The notes beneath the pieces were generated by a model. That model was not told the origin of the DNA. It saw only the letters and a list, made by a program, of their open reading frames with translations, and searched no databases. Source: Amphirosellinia nigrospora (taxonomy: Eukaryota; Ascomycota; Sordariomycetes; Xylariales; Xylariaceae). From it: a stretch of 64,000 bases of DNA. The DNA lies in the NCBI GenBank assembly GCA_004123355.1, contig SCHM01000006.1:1-64000 (forward strand), in the 5' to 3' direction. A program made the position numbers and the translations under genes. This document shows positions 1 to 13,200 of the stretch, one piece after another. Within the stretch, counting starts at the first letter, position 1. Each line of letters begins with the position of its first letter.

Positions 1-1072
1 AAAATACTTATATTTTTTAATTAAAACTAGTTTAATCTAGCTAAAATTTACTTAGGTTATTTCTTTTAAATAATCAGCTTTTTCGATAGCTTTTTTCGAA
101 ATATATTTCTTAGCTTTAGCTTAATTATAAACAAAGCAAAAAAAATATTTAACTTTTTAAGTTCGATATTAATATTTATAATATATTTAATTATTTATAT
201 TAACTTTTTAATACTAAAATAGTATAGCTAATAATATTAAAAAATTAGCTTATTTTAAATTTTAAAAATTATTTTTACTTTTTTCTTTAATAATAATTTA
301 AGCAATAATTCTTTTAACGCTTTAATTTATTTATTATATTTAGCGCGAATTTTTATAGCTTTTTTTAAAGTTAATATATTATATAAAGCTTTTTTTTTAT
401 TATTTATAAAAAAAAACTACGCTATTATATATTAAGATTTATAATAGCTATTTTACAGCTATTTTTTATAGTATATTTATTTAAATAATTTTTTATTTTA
501 TATAGTTATTTTTTAAAAATATATTTAATAAAAATAATAAAATAAATAAAATATATTTTACGCTTATATTATATTTATTTTTATTAAAAGTTTTAAAGTT
601 CTTTATAATAGTGCTAATTTTTTTAATTTATATAAGTTTACTTTTTATATAAACTATATATTTTTTTTTTTTTTTAATTAAATTTATTATTAATTTTTTT
701 TTAAAGTCGGCTTTATTATTATTATTTTTATATTTAACTTATATTAAATAAAATATAACGTTTATATACTAAAATATAATAATTTTTAAAATATAAGTAT
801 ACTTAAAAGTACTATTGTTTTTTTATATAATAACCTTAATATTTAGTTTGCTACTACTAATAACTTTAATATTAGTATGTTTTTTTAACCTAAGTTGTTT
901 AGAATTGCCGTTAAAAGCGAGAATATAAGGGTAAATATAGTTAGAAGTACTACTACTATGGTTTTCTGCTTAATAACTGGCTTAATAATCGGCTTCGAAT
1001 TATTAATAATAATTAGCTTCGAATTATTTCTAGATTTATTACTACTAGAGCTAGCTTTTACTTAATAAAAAG

Positions 1073-1250
1073 GTCCGTTATTTTTTGATTAATAAACAGG
1101 CTTGCCGTAGCAGATAGGTCCGCAGTTGTTTTTTTCTCCGTAAAAAGGTTTGCGGTGATCTTCCCTATAAACGGGTCCGCCGTTGTTTTCTTTTCCGTAA
1201 AAAGGTCTGTAGTGATCTTCCTTATAAACGGGTCCGCTATTGTTTTTTCT
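1073..1250 (-). repeat. 57-bp tandem coding repeat
   Basis: The motif GTCCGC recurs at 1118, 1175 and 1232, a period of 57 bp or 19 codons, with a degenerate unit starting near 1073. The period is a multiple of three and the minus-strand frame stays open through the units, so the repeat was coding. The units have kept more G+C than their surroundings. Confidence 0.75.
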
Positions 1251-1289
1251 AGCTTAATGTAATTATTAAGGCTAAAGTTATTTTTTAAG

Positions 1290-1362
1290 TTAGGATTTTT
1301 AAGTTAAGGTTTTTAAATTAAAATTTTTTAAATTAAAGTTTTTTAAGTTAAAGTTTTTTAAG
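1290..1362. repeat. 14-15 bp minisatellite
   Basis: Five consecutive units of the type TTAAAGTTTTTTAAG, with lengths 14, 14, 15, 15 and 15. They lie directly upstream (minus strand) of the 57-bp repeats and are probably part of the same decayed ORF. Confidence 0.7.
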
Positions 1363-3307
1363 CCGTAGTAACTTTTTAGCTTAAAATTACTTTATATAAT
1401 ACAGTTTTATTTATAATTAATAATATTATAATTATTTAAAGTAAAAAAAATAAACTAAGTATAATAAAAAAAAAAGTAATATTTTATAGTTATAAAATTT
1501 ATTAGACTTTATAAAATATTTATATTTATATAAGCAAAATAACTAAAGTTATTTTTAAAGCTTATAAATAGTTTTAACTTTTAATAAGTTTATTATAAAT
1601 TTATAAGTTTTTAATCGTTTAAAGTTCTAATTTTAGTTATTATTACCTTTATTAGGGTAATTTTTAGCAATATATCTTATTAGCTGCATTTAAAGCATTT
1701 AGGCCTTTTTTTTTTATCGTAATTCTTTTTTTTTAAAGTTCGATTTAAAGTTTAATTTATAATTCTTGCCTTTGCTATTGCCCTTGCTATAACCCTTATT
1801 CTTATTAGTAATATTATTATTAGACCTTTTTTCTTATAGTCTTTTAACTCGGGCTTTTTTTTTATACGGTTTTAAAGTTATTATTAAATTTATCGATTAG
1901 ATTTTAAATATAATATTCTTTATGCTTTATAACTTTAATAGTAATATTATATTAAACCGTTGCTTTATTTTTTATTGTAGCTATAAAATTATAACTTATT
2001 AGTTTATATTTTTTTTTTTCTTAGTTTTTTATACTATTTTATATTTTTAAAAATTTAAATATAAAAAGTATTAAATTTTTTTTATTTATAATTAATAATA
2101 TTGTTCTATATATTTTTTTAGTATATTTAGCCTATTATACTATAAGTTTTACCAAAGATCTTTAATATATATAACCTTTTTTTGATGTTTTTAATTAGGT
2201 TTAAAAAAGCTGGTTTTAATATGCTAGTAATTACTTATACTAATACTAGTTCTTTATACGAACTAATAGAATTTTTAAAATTATATTTAATAGTTTTTAT
2301 AGTAAAGTATAAATTACGTTAATATATTAATTAGTTTTAAGCTTTTTTTAAATAGTTTTTTTTATTAAACTTTAGTTTAAATTTGCGCTATTTTAGCTTA
2401 GTTTTATCTATAAATAAAAGCTTTTTTAAGTTCTTCCGCGATAAATAATACCTATGTTTAATATAAATATTATTAAATTCTTTTAAATCTAACAATAATA
2501 ATAACAAATCTAATAAATTTAAGTCTAAATTTAAAATAAAAATAATTTTTTTTTTTTTTGCTTTTAAACTCTTTTTTAATAAAATCACGCTTTAGTTTCT
2601 TCTTTTTAAAATCGATCGATTTAAACTTTTTAAAAAATTTATTTATTTTTTTTGCCGCTTTATCTAAAAAGCTTAATACTTTTTAATTATTTTCTTAATA
2701 ATCTTATTATTATTAAATACTTCGAATATATTTTTACTAGCTAAATTAACTTAATTAACTAAATTAATTAAATTAAAACTAACCTTTTATTTAACCTATT
2801 TAACTTTTTAAGTTATTAATAATTTCGTTAAATTTATTTTTTATAAGTTTTATTTATATTTATAATTAATAAATTATTTTTCGATTTTTTTTTTAAAGTT
2901 TTTAGTAACTTTATTATATTTTTTTTCTTTCCGGTATAGCTTATTTTTATATATTTAAGGTATTATATACTACTTTAGTTATTATTAAGTATTAATTTAT
3001 TAATTAATTATTTTATCGAATAAATATTAATATTTTATTATTTTAATTTTTAGATTTATAATAATTTTTTTTAACTTTTTTTAGTTAGTATTTACTAATT
3101 TAAGTTAATAACCGGAAATAGCTAAAATATATTAATTAAGCTTTTTAAAAGTCGATTAATCGTAAAAATGCGCTAGCTATTATATAAAATAATTAATATT
3201 AAAAAGTAATATTAGGTTAGTTAATTAATATATTCGTACTATTATATATTTTTAATTTTTTAGTTATAAACTAAGTAAGCTATTTTTTTATTAAATACTA
3301 GAAAATC

Positions 3308-3493
3308 TGCCTAGGTAGCTACGGCAGCTTAATACTTCTTTTATCCTGCGTAGAAAGGGCTCTTTTCACGCGTGCCGCGCAGTATCCAGCGCACACACAA
3401 AGCCACGTACCACTGTGCCACACAGCACCACAGGCACCAGTGATTACGTAATCCATCACTGGGCCAATTAAGCACTAGATCTATATGCTGACA
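3308..3493. mobile_element. GC-normal islet, candidate solo LTR or MITE
   Basis: About 186 bp of balanced composition, bounded by TG...CA (TGCCTAGG at the left, GCTGACA at the right), sits in AT-saturated DNA. It contains an inverted repeat, CCAGTGAT/ATCACTGG, around a GATTACGTAATC palindrome. No clear target duplication is visible. Escaping RIP implies late insertion, low copy number or too short a repeat; assignment to a solo LTR is inference. Confidence 0.35.
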
Positions 3494-3852
3494 AAACTTA
3501 TTTAATAAATCGTATTTAAGCGCGCTATTATTAATAAAGTTTATTTTACGTAAATATTTTTTAGCTATATAATTTATTTAAACTATATTAATTGCTAAGC
3601 TATAACGATTATTTTTTTATTAAAAGCTTTTTTAAGTATTTTATTATAGTTAAAATTTAACCGATTTAGTTTTTTTTTATTTTATAAGAATTTTGTTTTT
3701 TTAAAATAATAATATAATCGAAATAAAATATTATAATAAATATAATATAAGCAAAAAGTTTAAATACTTAATTTACTTTATATTAAAAGCTAATATTTTA
3801 CTTAAAAAAAAAAAAAAATACTAAATATTAACTTATAAGTAATAATAATATT

Positions 3853-3986
3853 TGTGGGTATATACCTTATACCGCCTAGTATTACTATTACACACCGCTT
3901 AGCCTAGTACTGCTACACATTCCTGTGGGCAGCCACAGTGCAGCCATAGCTATAGATAAGTGGGTTAAAAGAGTAGGGCTGTGACA
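3853..3986. mobile_element. Second GC-normal islet, candidate short solo LTR
   Basis: About 134 bp of normal composition, starting TGTGGGTATATAC and ending GGGCTGTGACA. It is thus bounded by TG...CA, and its reverse complement starts TGTCACAG. It lies 360 bp from the first islet. No target-site duplication is apparent and no coding sequence is seen. Confidence 0.3.
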
Positions 3987-6900
3987 TATAGCCGAATTTT
4001 AAAACTTTTTTCTTATAAACTTTTTAAAGTATAACTCTTCGAAAAAGCTTAAAGCTATTTTAAATATATTATAACAATAATATAATATGCTTTAGCTTAT
4101 AAAATAGTTAAGGTAATATTGGCTTTTTAAGTTTTTATAAAAGTTTTTAAAGGTTTATATAGCTTTTATAGCTAGGTTTTATAGCTAGTTTTAGATCTTT
4201 ATACTTTTAGCATTATTATTATTTATTAATTTAATTTAAACTTATTTTAGGCCTTTTATTTAAGTTTTTATTATAGTAATATAAATATAATAATATAATA
4301 AAAATAAAAAATTATTTATTATTAAGCTATAATTAATTAAATAATAAACTAAATAGCTAATTTATTAAGCGTATTAAATAACGTAAATAAAGTTATAAAT
4401 AATAACTTATAAAAATATATTAATTAGCTAATTATTTAACCCGTTAAACTATTTTTTAGCTATTATAATTAATTTAAAAAACTTTAACGCTTTTATACTA
4501 AATATAAATAAAATATAAATAAAACGCGAATAAAATATAAAAAAAAAATATTATTATACTATTAATAAATTATATTATATATATAATAGTATATATACTT
4601 TTTAAACAATAATAATAATAATAAAAAAACTAAGCTATATAGCTTTTTAATATTTATTTAATAATATTTTTATATAAATACTTTTGTTTTTATATTATTT
4701 TAAATATATTAAAACTAATAGTTAATATATATTATTTTAAACTTAAATATAGCTTTATTTAATAAGTAAATTATAATATATTTTTATATATTTTAGGTTT
4801 TTAATTTTAATAAACTTATAAAAAATTTTTATAATTAAATTATTAATTAGTTATATATTAATAATAATAATATTAAAGCTATATTATTAAATAGTTTAAA
4901 AATTAAGCTTTTTTATTTACTATTATAAATTTTGCTTTTTTTAAGCAAAAAAATTATTAAAATCGTTATTATAAACTATAAATATTTTATATTAATATTT
5001 AAGTTTAAATAAATAGTAAAATAATATATTTATAAATAATTTTAATTTTTTAATAAAATAAATTATTTTAAAAGTTTTAAAAAAATAGCTATAAATATTA
5101 TTTAAAAAAGTTTTAGCTAGTTTTATAAACTAGTTTAATATAAAATTAAAATAATAAAACCGATAAATTTTATAATAATAAATAATATAAAAAAAAAAAA
5201 GTTTTAAAATTAAACCGGAAAAAAATGTTTTTTTTAAACCAGATTTTAAATAAAAAAAAAAAAAAAAAATAATATTTAGTTCTATTTTTTTAATTTTTTA
5301 TAATCCGGGCAATAATATATAATAATACGTTAATATTATTTAGCTATTTTTTATTAGCTATTATTTATATAATTTATTAAAAAATCGTATTAGTATATTT
5401 TAGTTTATATATATATATTTAAATATTTTATATTTAGCTATTTTATATAAAAAACTATAATATTTTTATAAAAAAAACTATAATAATAATAATAAATAAG
5501 CTAGCGCTTTTTATACTTGTTATTATTATATTAGCGCTAAAAGCTTAATAATTTTTAAACGTTTTATATTATTTAGCTTATTTTTAAAAAATATATTAAA
5601 TAGCGTTTTTTATAATATTATAAAACGTACTTAATATAACTTTTTAATTATTGTTTATAAAATAATAAAAAAATAAAAAAATAATAGGTTTTTTTTTATA
5701 TAGCTTAGCTTTATTAGCGATTTTTAATTTATGTTTATTTTAAAAAAACCTACTTAAATATATAAAAACTAATAAAATAATAATTATTAGCTTTATATAT
5801 TATAATTTTTATAAAATAAAATATATAATATTTATTATTATATAAATAACTAATAAAGTTATTTTTATAGGCTTTATATAATTATATAGCTATATATAAA
5901 AAGTTTTTTTATTAATCCGGTTTTTAATCTTTATATAGTACTTAATATAGCACTTAAATAATAAACGCTATAATAAACAGTTATTTTTTTTATTTTAAGC
6001 TAAAGCTAATATTTTAGTAGCTATTATTTTTTTTATTTTTTAAATATATATATTTAATTATTATTTTATGCTTTTTTTTATTATTTAGTTTAATATTTTA
6101 CGTTTTAAAAGCTTAATTAAACTAAAATTATTTTAAAAAAAACTAAGCTTTTTTTTATTAAAAAATCTTTTTTAATATTAAGCTTTTTATTAATTTATAT
6201 ATTTAATTTATATATATAATTAATTATTTTTTCGATTAAATAGTTTTAATCCGATTTTTATTTTAATTATTTTATACTAAAGTTATTTATAAGCTAAATT
6301 TAATAATAATATATATATATAGCTTTTTTATATTTTATTATTTTATTTTATAATAGTTTTAAAATATATATTTTATTAACTAATATATATTATTAAAAGC
6401 TATTTTAATTTAATAAAATAATATTTTCGTAAAATATTTAATAATAAAGCTAAACGTTTTAAACTTTATTAATATAAGCTTTTTTTATTTATAAATACTT
6501 ATTATTATTATTTTAATTTTTAATAGGTTAATTTTATATAAAAAAATAATTATTTAGCTATTTGTTTGTTTTTTTAAAAAATTCGATAGTTTTATTAAAT
6601 TTTTATTTATTATAAACGTAAATATAAATAATAAATTTAGCTAATTAAAAACTTATATAAGCTAATTAATATTTAAACCGTTTTATTTTTTTATTGTTTA
6701 GTTTATAATATAATATTTTTAAAGCTTTTTATATTAATCGGCTATATATTAAAAGTTTTTTAAATATTTTGCTTATTAGTAACGTTTAATATAATTTAAT
6801 AATATATTTATATATTAAATAAAGCTATAGCAAAAAATAACTTAAGTTATAACGGGCTATTTAGTTTATAATACGTTAAAAAAATTATATAATTTTAATT

Positions 6901-8220
6901 TTATTAAATATTTAAACTGCGGACTAAAAGCTTTTAATAAAACTAAAAATTTAATTATTTTTACTTTTTAGTTTTTTATATTTTTTTTTTATAATATTAT
7001 TATAATTTTTATATATTTATTATTATTTTTTTATTATTTAAAAAAATATATTTTTTTTTTAAAATTTTTTATTTAATACTAAATTTTATAAATATAATAT
7101 TTATATTTAAAAATTTTTAATACTATTTTAATATATATTTTTTTTAAAATATATTTATAATAATTTCGGTTAAATTATTTATTTTATTAAATATATTAAT
7201 AATTTTTTTAATAAATAAAAAATATATTTTATTATTTTTTAATATATTAATAATTTTAATAAAATAATAATATTTATAATAATAATATTAAAAATAATAA
7301 TATTAAAAGTAGTAGTTTTATTATTAATAGCGTATTATTAAAAATTAATATTTTTTATATATAAGTTTTTTACGCTTAAAAATAAATTAAATAAAAAGCT
7401 AGAAAATTTTTATTAACTAATTAGTTAAACTTTACGGATAATATTATATTAATAAAGCTATATTAAATATATTTCGTCGAAAAAAATAAGCTATAATTAT
7501 ATAGCGAATAAAATAACTAAATAATTATTTAATATATTAAAGTTAAAAAAATATAATAGCAAAAAAATATTAAATAAATCATATTAAATAGTTAATAATA
7601 ATAATACGTTATAAAAGTTTTATTAGCTTTTTATAAATATTTTTATAAAAATTATAAAATATAAAAAAAACAAAAAAAAAAAAGCTATAATAATTAAAAT
7701 TTTAGTTTTATATATAAAATATTATAATAGCTGCTTTATTATTTATTTAAAAGTTTATTTTTTATTTTATTTTTTTTAATAATATAATAAAATATATTAA
7801 AAATTAAAAAATATACTATTTTAAAAATTTTATTATATTTATTTTAAAAATAAAGTTTTTATAAGCTTATATAAACGCGCCGAAAAAGCTAAGTTTTATT
7901 TTAAATATAAAAAGTAGCTAAAATAAATACTCCTTAATATATAAAAAAAAATATTAATTTATTATTAAAAACCGGTTAAAACTATATATAAATATTATAG
8001 TTATAATAATTAATATAACATATATTTTTTACATAAATATATAATAATATAATATTATATTAAAAAATAAATATATATTTTTATCGGCTTATATTTAATG
8101 TAAATTTTATATTAAACGTTTAAACGTTATATTTTTGCTTAAATAAACAAAGTTAAATATTATTTTTTTTATTAATAATATAATATTATTAGTTTTAACG
8201 TTTTTATTTTTATTATTATT

Positions 8221-8312
8221 ATAGTTAATATTATTATTATTATTATTATTATTATCGTATATTATTATAATTATTATTATTATTAGCTTTATTATTATTA
8301 TTATTTTAGCTT
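8221..8312. repeat. (ATT)n microsatellite
   Basis: Interrupted runs of TTA/ATT trinucleotides within the AT-rich block. Confidence 0.8.
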
Positions 8313-11300
8313 AAAAGTAATATTATATAGCTTTATTTAAAAAATTTTTATTTTATAATTAAAACTAAAAAAATAATTAATATATAATTTATTTCGAAAT
8401 ATTACTATATAAAGTTTATAGCTATTTTAATTTTATTTAATACGTTAAACTATATAATATAATTTTAAATTTTTTTATTTAAATTTTAGTTATAGCTGCT
8501 AAAATATTAATTAATTTTGTTTTAATTTTAACTAAATATTAAAGTATTATTTAAAAGTAATAAATGCTATAAAAATAGCTATATTTAAACTAGTATAAAA
8601 AAATAAAAATTTATTTAGTTTATATATTTTATAAAACCTTTAGTTTTAAAAAAAAAACAATTATTTTAGCTAATGTTTAAGTAAAAGTTAAAAAGCTTTT
8701 TAATATATTTTATAATATTATAATAAATAATAAAAATTGTTTAATAAAATATAACTATAAACGTAAAAATAGCTAAGTTAAATATAACTATAAATATAAA
8801 AAATAGCTAAGTTAAATATAACTATAAATATAAATAGTTAATAAACTATTTATAATAAATAATAATTTAATTTTTATAAGCTATAAATAAATTTTATTAT
8901 TTATATTAATATATTGCTATTAATAAAAAGCTTATTATTTAAAAATAAATAAAAATAGAATTTTAAATAATAATTAGTTTATTTTATATTTTTATTTAAT
9001 ATTATTAAAAATTTTCTATTATTATTTTATTTTAATTATTATAAAAAAATATAAAATTTATTTAAGCTTTATATTTTAAAGCTTTATTAATAATATTACT
9101 TAATAAATAGCTTTAATTTATATATTTTTTTTTTTATTTTATAATATTATTTTTTAGGTTTTATATTTTTTATTAATATTTTATAAATATTATATATATT
9201 ATTTTTTAACGTTTTTTTAAAAAGTTTTTTTTAAAATATTAGCTAGCTTTATTTAGATTAAATTTATTAAATTATTACGTATAGTTTTTAAATATAATTT
9301 TATAATTTAATAATATGTTATATTTTTTTTATTTTTTTATTATTGTTATAGTTTAGGTGCTTTTTTAAATATAAGCTTATATATTTATAAAATTATTAAA
9401 GCTTTTAATATAATAATATAACTAATAAATAATAGCTAAATAGCAAATAATATTTATTAAAGCTAGCAATATTTTTTAATTATAAAATTTAGCTAAATAT
9501 AAAATTAAAAAATAAAATCTATAAAAAGTTTATTTTTAAATATAAAATATTAATATTATAATAATCGGCTAAATAATATTTAAAAATTTATAAAATACTA
9601 TAATATAAATATTTAAATTAAATATTTTTAAATATAATAAAAAAGCATATTATATTAAATTAAATATGCTAGCTTATTAAAAAAGCTATTATTATAATAT
9701 TTTATTTATTATATTAAATAAAAAAAGCTATAAAAGCTATATTTTAATAAAACTATTTATTTTAGCTATATAAAAGTATGCTTTTTTTTAATAGTTTTAA
9801 TAACTATAATTATATAAAATTAGCTCGAAATAATATAATTAAAATTTATATATAAAAAGTTATAATATTAATAAAAGCTATTATAACGTTAATAAAGTTT
9901 AATTTTAATAAATTATTAAGTTTTATTTTATTATAATTATTTATAAATTATATTATTATTTAAACTATTATAATAATATAATTATTAAAAAATATATTTA
10001 TTATTATATAATTAAAAAAAATCTTATTTATATATATAAAATATAATTTATTTACCGAATAATTTAAATTTATTAATAAATAAAATTTAAAATTTAATAT
10101 ATAATAACTGTTTTTAGTTTTAACGTTTATTAATTTTTAAGCTAATAATATATATATTAAAATATATTATTTTATTTTTTAAAACGTTATTAGTTTAATA
10201 ATATATTTTTTAAAGCTTTTTTTATTATATAAAAGCTATATAATATTTTTTATTAATTTAATGTTTTTTTAATAAAAGTATATTATATATAATTCTCCGT
10301 AAATTAATAATATTAAGCTAATAATTTTTCTAAGTACTATTTAAAGCTAGCATAGTTTTAAAAAATAAATAATAATATAAACAACTAAAAATATTAGCTA
10401 GCAAAATAACTAGAGCTGTTTAAGCAACTATTTATTATTATAAATAACTTTAAATATTTAAAGTTTTAATAGTAAATTTTATTAATAAAAAGTTTATTAT
10501 ATTTTATTTAAAATATATTTAAAATATTATATAACTATAAATTTAATAATATTAATACTAGTAGTTTTTAATATATAAAAATAAACTTAATTTACCGATT
10601 TTATTTTAATATTGCTTTTATAAATATTATTAAAAGTTTTATATATAGCTAAAAATATAACTATAAATATTTATATTTAATAATTTTAATATAATACTAT
10701 TTAATATTATTTTTATTAATTATTATTTAACGTTTAAAAAAATAATTTATTTTTATAAAAATATAATATTAACTTTAAATTTTAATATATTTTATTTATA
10801 TTTTAATTAAACTATAAAAAAATATAAGCTATTAAACTTATAATAATATTTTATTATATAGTTTTATTTTTATAATATTATTATAATATTATATATAAAA
10901 AGCTTATTTAATATATTATAGTTTTATATTTTAAAACTTTTATAAAATATTTTAAATATTATTTTATACGCCGGATAACTAAATAATAATTTATTATATT
11001 AATTTTATTTACCTTAGTTTTATATTTAGTTAACTAGGTTTTTAAATATTATTATTTTTATTTTTAACTAAAATAATAAATATAAAATCTTATAATATTT
11101 AAAACTATTTAAAATATATTTATTTACTGCTTAAGTATATATTTATTTTTTAAATATAAATTTAAAACTTAAACATATATTTAATATTTATATATATATT
11201 TAATATTTATATATATTTATAAATATTTTTACTATTTTTGTAAATTTTTATAATATAAATATTAGTACGTTAAACAATGTTTTATTATATTTTTAGGTTA

Positions 11301-12599
11301 TTTTATTAAGCGTATAGTTTTTATCCCGCGTATTTTTAGCTTTTAAAATATATATATTATTAAAGTTTTCGTATAAATATTATATTAATAATATATATTT
11401 ATATTTTAGTAGCTTTTATTATTTTCGATAAATATTTTAATAATATTTAAATATTTAAAAATATTTTTTAATATTTTTAATAGCTAATTAATACTATAAA
11501 TAATATAATTATTAAACATATTAAATAGTATAATATATACGATATAAATTATTAAAATTTTTATATAATAATATTTAAAATAAATTAAATTAATAATTAT
11601 AGTTTTTTTATTAATTTAAAATAAACGAATTTTTTAAAAAAAACTAGGAAAAATATTATAATAAAACCTAAACAAAATAGAACTATATTATATATATTTA
11701 ATAAATAATAATATATTATTAATTTAACTCGGATTAATAAAGTAAATAAAAAAAACAAAAACAGAAAATATATAAAGTATATAAAGATAAAAAACTAAGA
11801 AAAATAATAAAAAAAAAAAAAAAAAATCTTTTATACTAAGCAAATATATTATAAACTACATAAAATTTTAGTTTAACGATTATTATAAATATATAAAACT
11901 ATAGTTAAATATTTAATATTTTAATTATTTTGTTTTATGTTTAATTGTTTTTTTACGTTAATATAAATATGTTATTTAAAGTTTAAAGATATTTTAGGTT
12001 TTTATTTTTTTTGCTTTATTAAGAATATAAAAAAGTAGCTTTATAATTAATATTAAAAAGTTAAACGAACTATATTAATTTATGCACGCATAGCTTAATC
12101 TATTGTTATAATCTTTAACTATTTACTTTTTTTTAACCTTTGCTATAAAAGCTAATAAAGCATTTAACCTTGTAGCACTTAGAATATTAGTTTATAACGT
12201 TTAATAAAAAAGCTTAATTATTTAACGTTAAAATTTATACTTTTTTTATAATACAATAATAAATATACAACATAATATAAAGCAACATATAGTAATAATA
12301 ATAGCCCGATTAACTAGGGCTTTGCTTTTAATATATTATATCATTGCTTATTATTTGCGTATATATGTTTAAAAACATATAAATTTATAATAACAATAAA
12401 AAAAAAAAAAAAGGCTTATAACAAAGCTAAAAAGTTATTAAAATAAACCTTTTGCTAAAGGTTTATTATTTATTGCAATATATATGTTTTTAAACATTTA
12501 TGGATATTAACTTAAACATAACAAAACATAAAGCTTTTTTTTTTTATTACGTGTTATAGTAGTGGTTTCTTGTTGTTTAAAACTTTATTATGATTAATA

Positions 12600-13200
12600 A
12601 ATTAAATAAAAGGTAGTTAAATTAAAAACTAAAATAAGTTTACTTTAAATGTAATATAGTTTATTTTATTTTATTATTTAAAAAGCATATTTTTTTTATT
12701 TAGTTTAACTACTTAGTATAAAATAAAAATGCTTTAAAGCGGCGAAAATAAATAAAGTATAAAAAAAACTTTAATATTTAAACTATAGTTTAAAAAGCAT
12801 ATTTATTTTATTTTAGCTTAGCTATTTAATATAAATAAAAAATGCTTTAAAGCGCGATAATAAATAAAGAATAAAAAAAACTATAATGTTTAAATAGCGC
12901 TTATGTTTTATTTTAGCCTAGCTATTTAAAACGAAATAAAAAGTGCTTTAAAATAATAATAATAAAATAAGGCATAAAACTTAAAAAAAATTTTAGTGTT
13001 TAAATAGCGCTTTTATTTTGCTATTTAAAAAGTATTTTTGTTTATTTTAGTTTAGCTATTTAAAACGAAATAAAATGCTTAAACGGCGATAATAAAATAA
13101 AAAATAAAAAAAAACTTTAGTGTTTAAATAGCGTTTATATTTATTTTAGCTTAACTATTTAAAACAAAACAAAAATGCTATTAAATAGCATACTTAAAAA
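12600..13200. repeat. Minisatellite with period about 112-120 bp
   Basis: About five units share a core of the type TTTAAATAGCGCTT ... AATGCTTTAAAGCG ... AAAAAAACTTTAGTG. The core GTTTAAATAGCG recurs at about 12893, 13005 and 13125. The same sequence appears inverted at 63.88-64.0 kb, at the right edge of the window. Confidence 0.65.

Larger units (their letters stand above)
885..1370 (-). pseudogene. RIP-decayed ORF: tandem Gly/Pro/Tyr-rich repeats plus C-terminal membrane segment
   Basis: Reading the minus strand from about 1260 to 885 in one frame gives at least two 19-residue repeats of the form GPVYREDHRKPFYGEKNN. A degenerate third unit follows, then a Ser/Asn/Lys-rich linker and a hydrophobic stretch (TIVVVLLTIFTLIFSLLTA) close to a TAA stop at 885-887. 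The two in-frame stops seen before the membrane segment (TAA in positions fitting CAA) are what RIP of glutamine codons would give. Upstream, at 1290-1362, a 14-15 bp repeat reads as about five Leu/Lys/Asn-rich five-residue units in the same strand, with further TAA stops. The start is not recognisable. I do not recognise the family; the architecture suggests a repeat-bearing surface or membrane-anchored protein. Confidence 0.55.
1..12900. repeat. AT-rich, RIP-saturated block (outer left)
   Basis: This stretch is dominated by A/T runs, TpA-rich words and stop codons in all frames, as expected for repeats mutated C-to-T on both strands by RIP. No intact gene is present. Decayed coding sequence is visible only at 0.88-1.37 kb, and two small GC-normal islets stand out at 3.3-3.5 and 3.85-3.99 kb. 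From about 13.1 kb onward the same kind of sequence becomes the left arm of an inverted duplication; this outer part has no visible partner in the window. Mechanism is inferred from composition and from C-to-T style stops in recognisable remnants. Confidence 0.85.

Noticed and set aside
1073-1250. 57-bp repeats as a CRISPR array
   Set aside because: Direct tandem units with no spacers, period of 19 codons, and an open minus-strand frame in a eukaryotic genome.
2388-2588. 66-codon Leu/Lys-rich ORF in the AT-rich block
   Set aside because: Composition is what random AT-rich DNA encodes; no motif and no RIP-corrected similarity.
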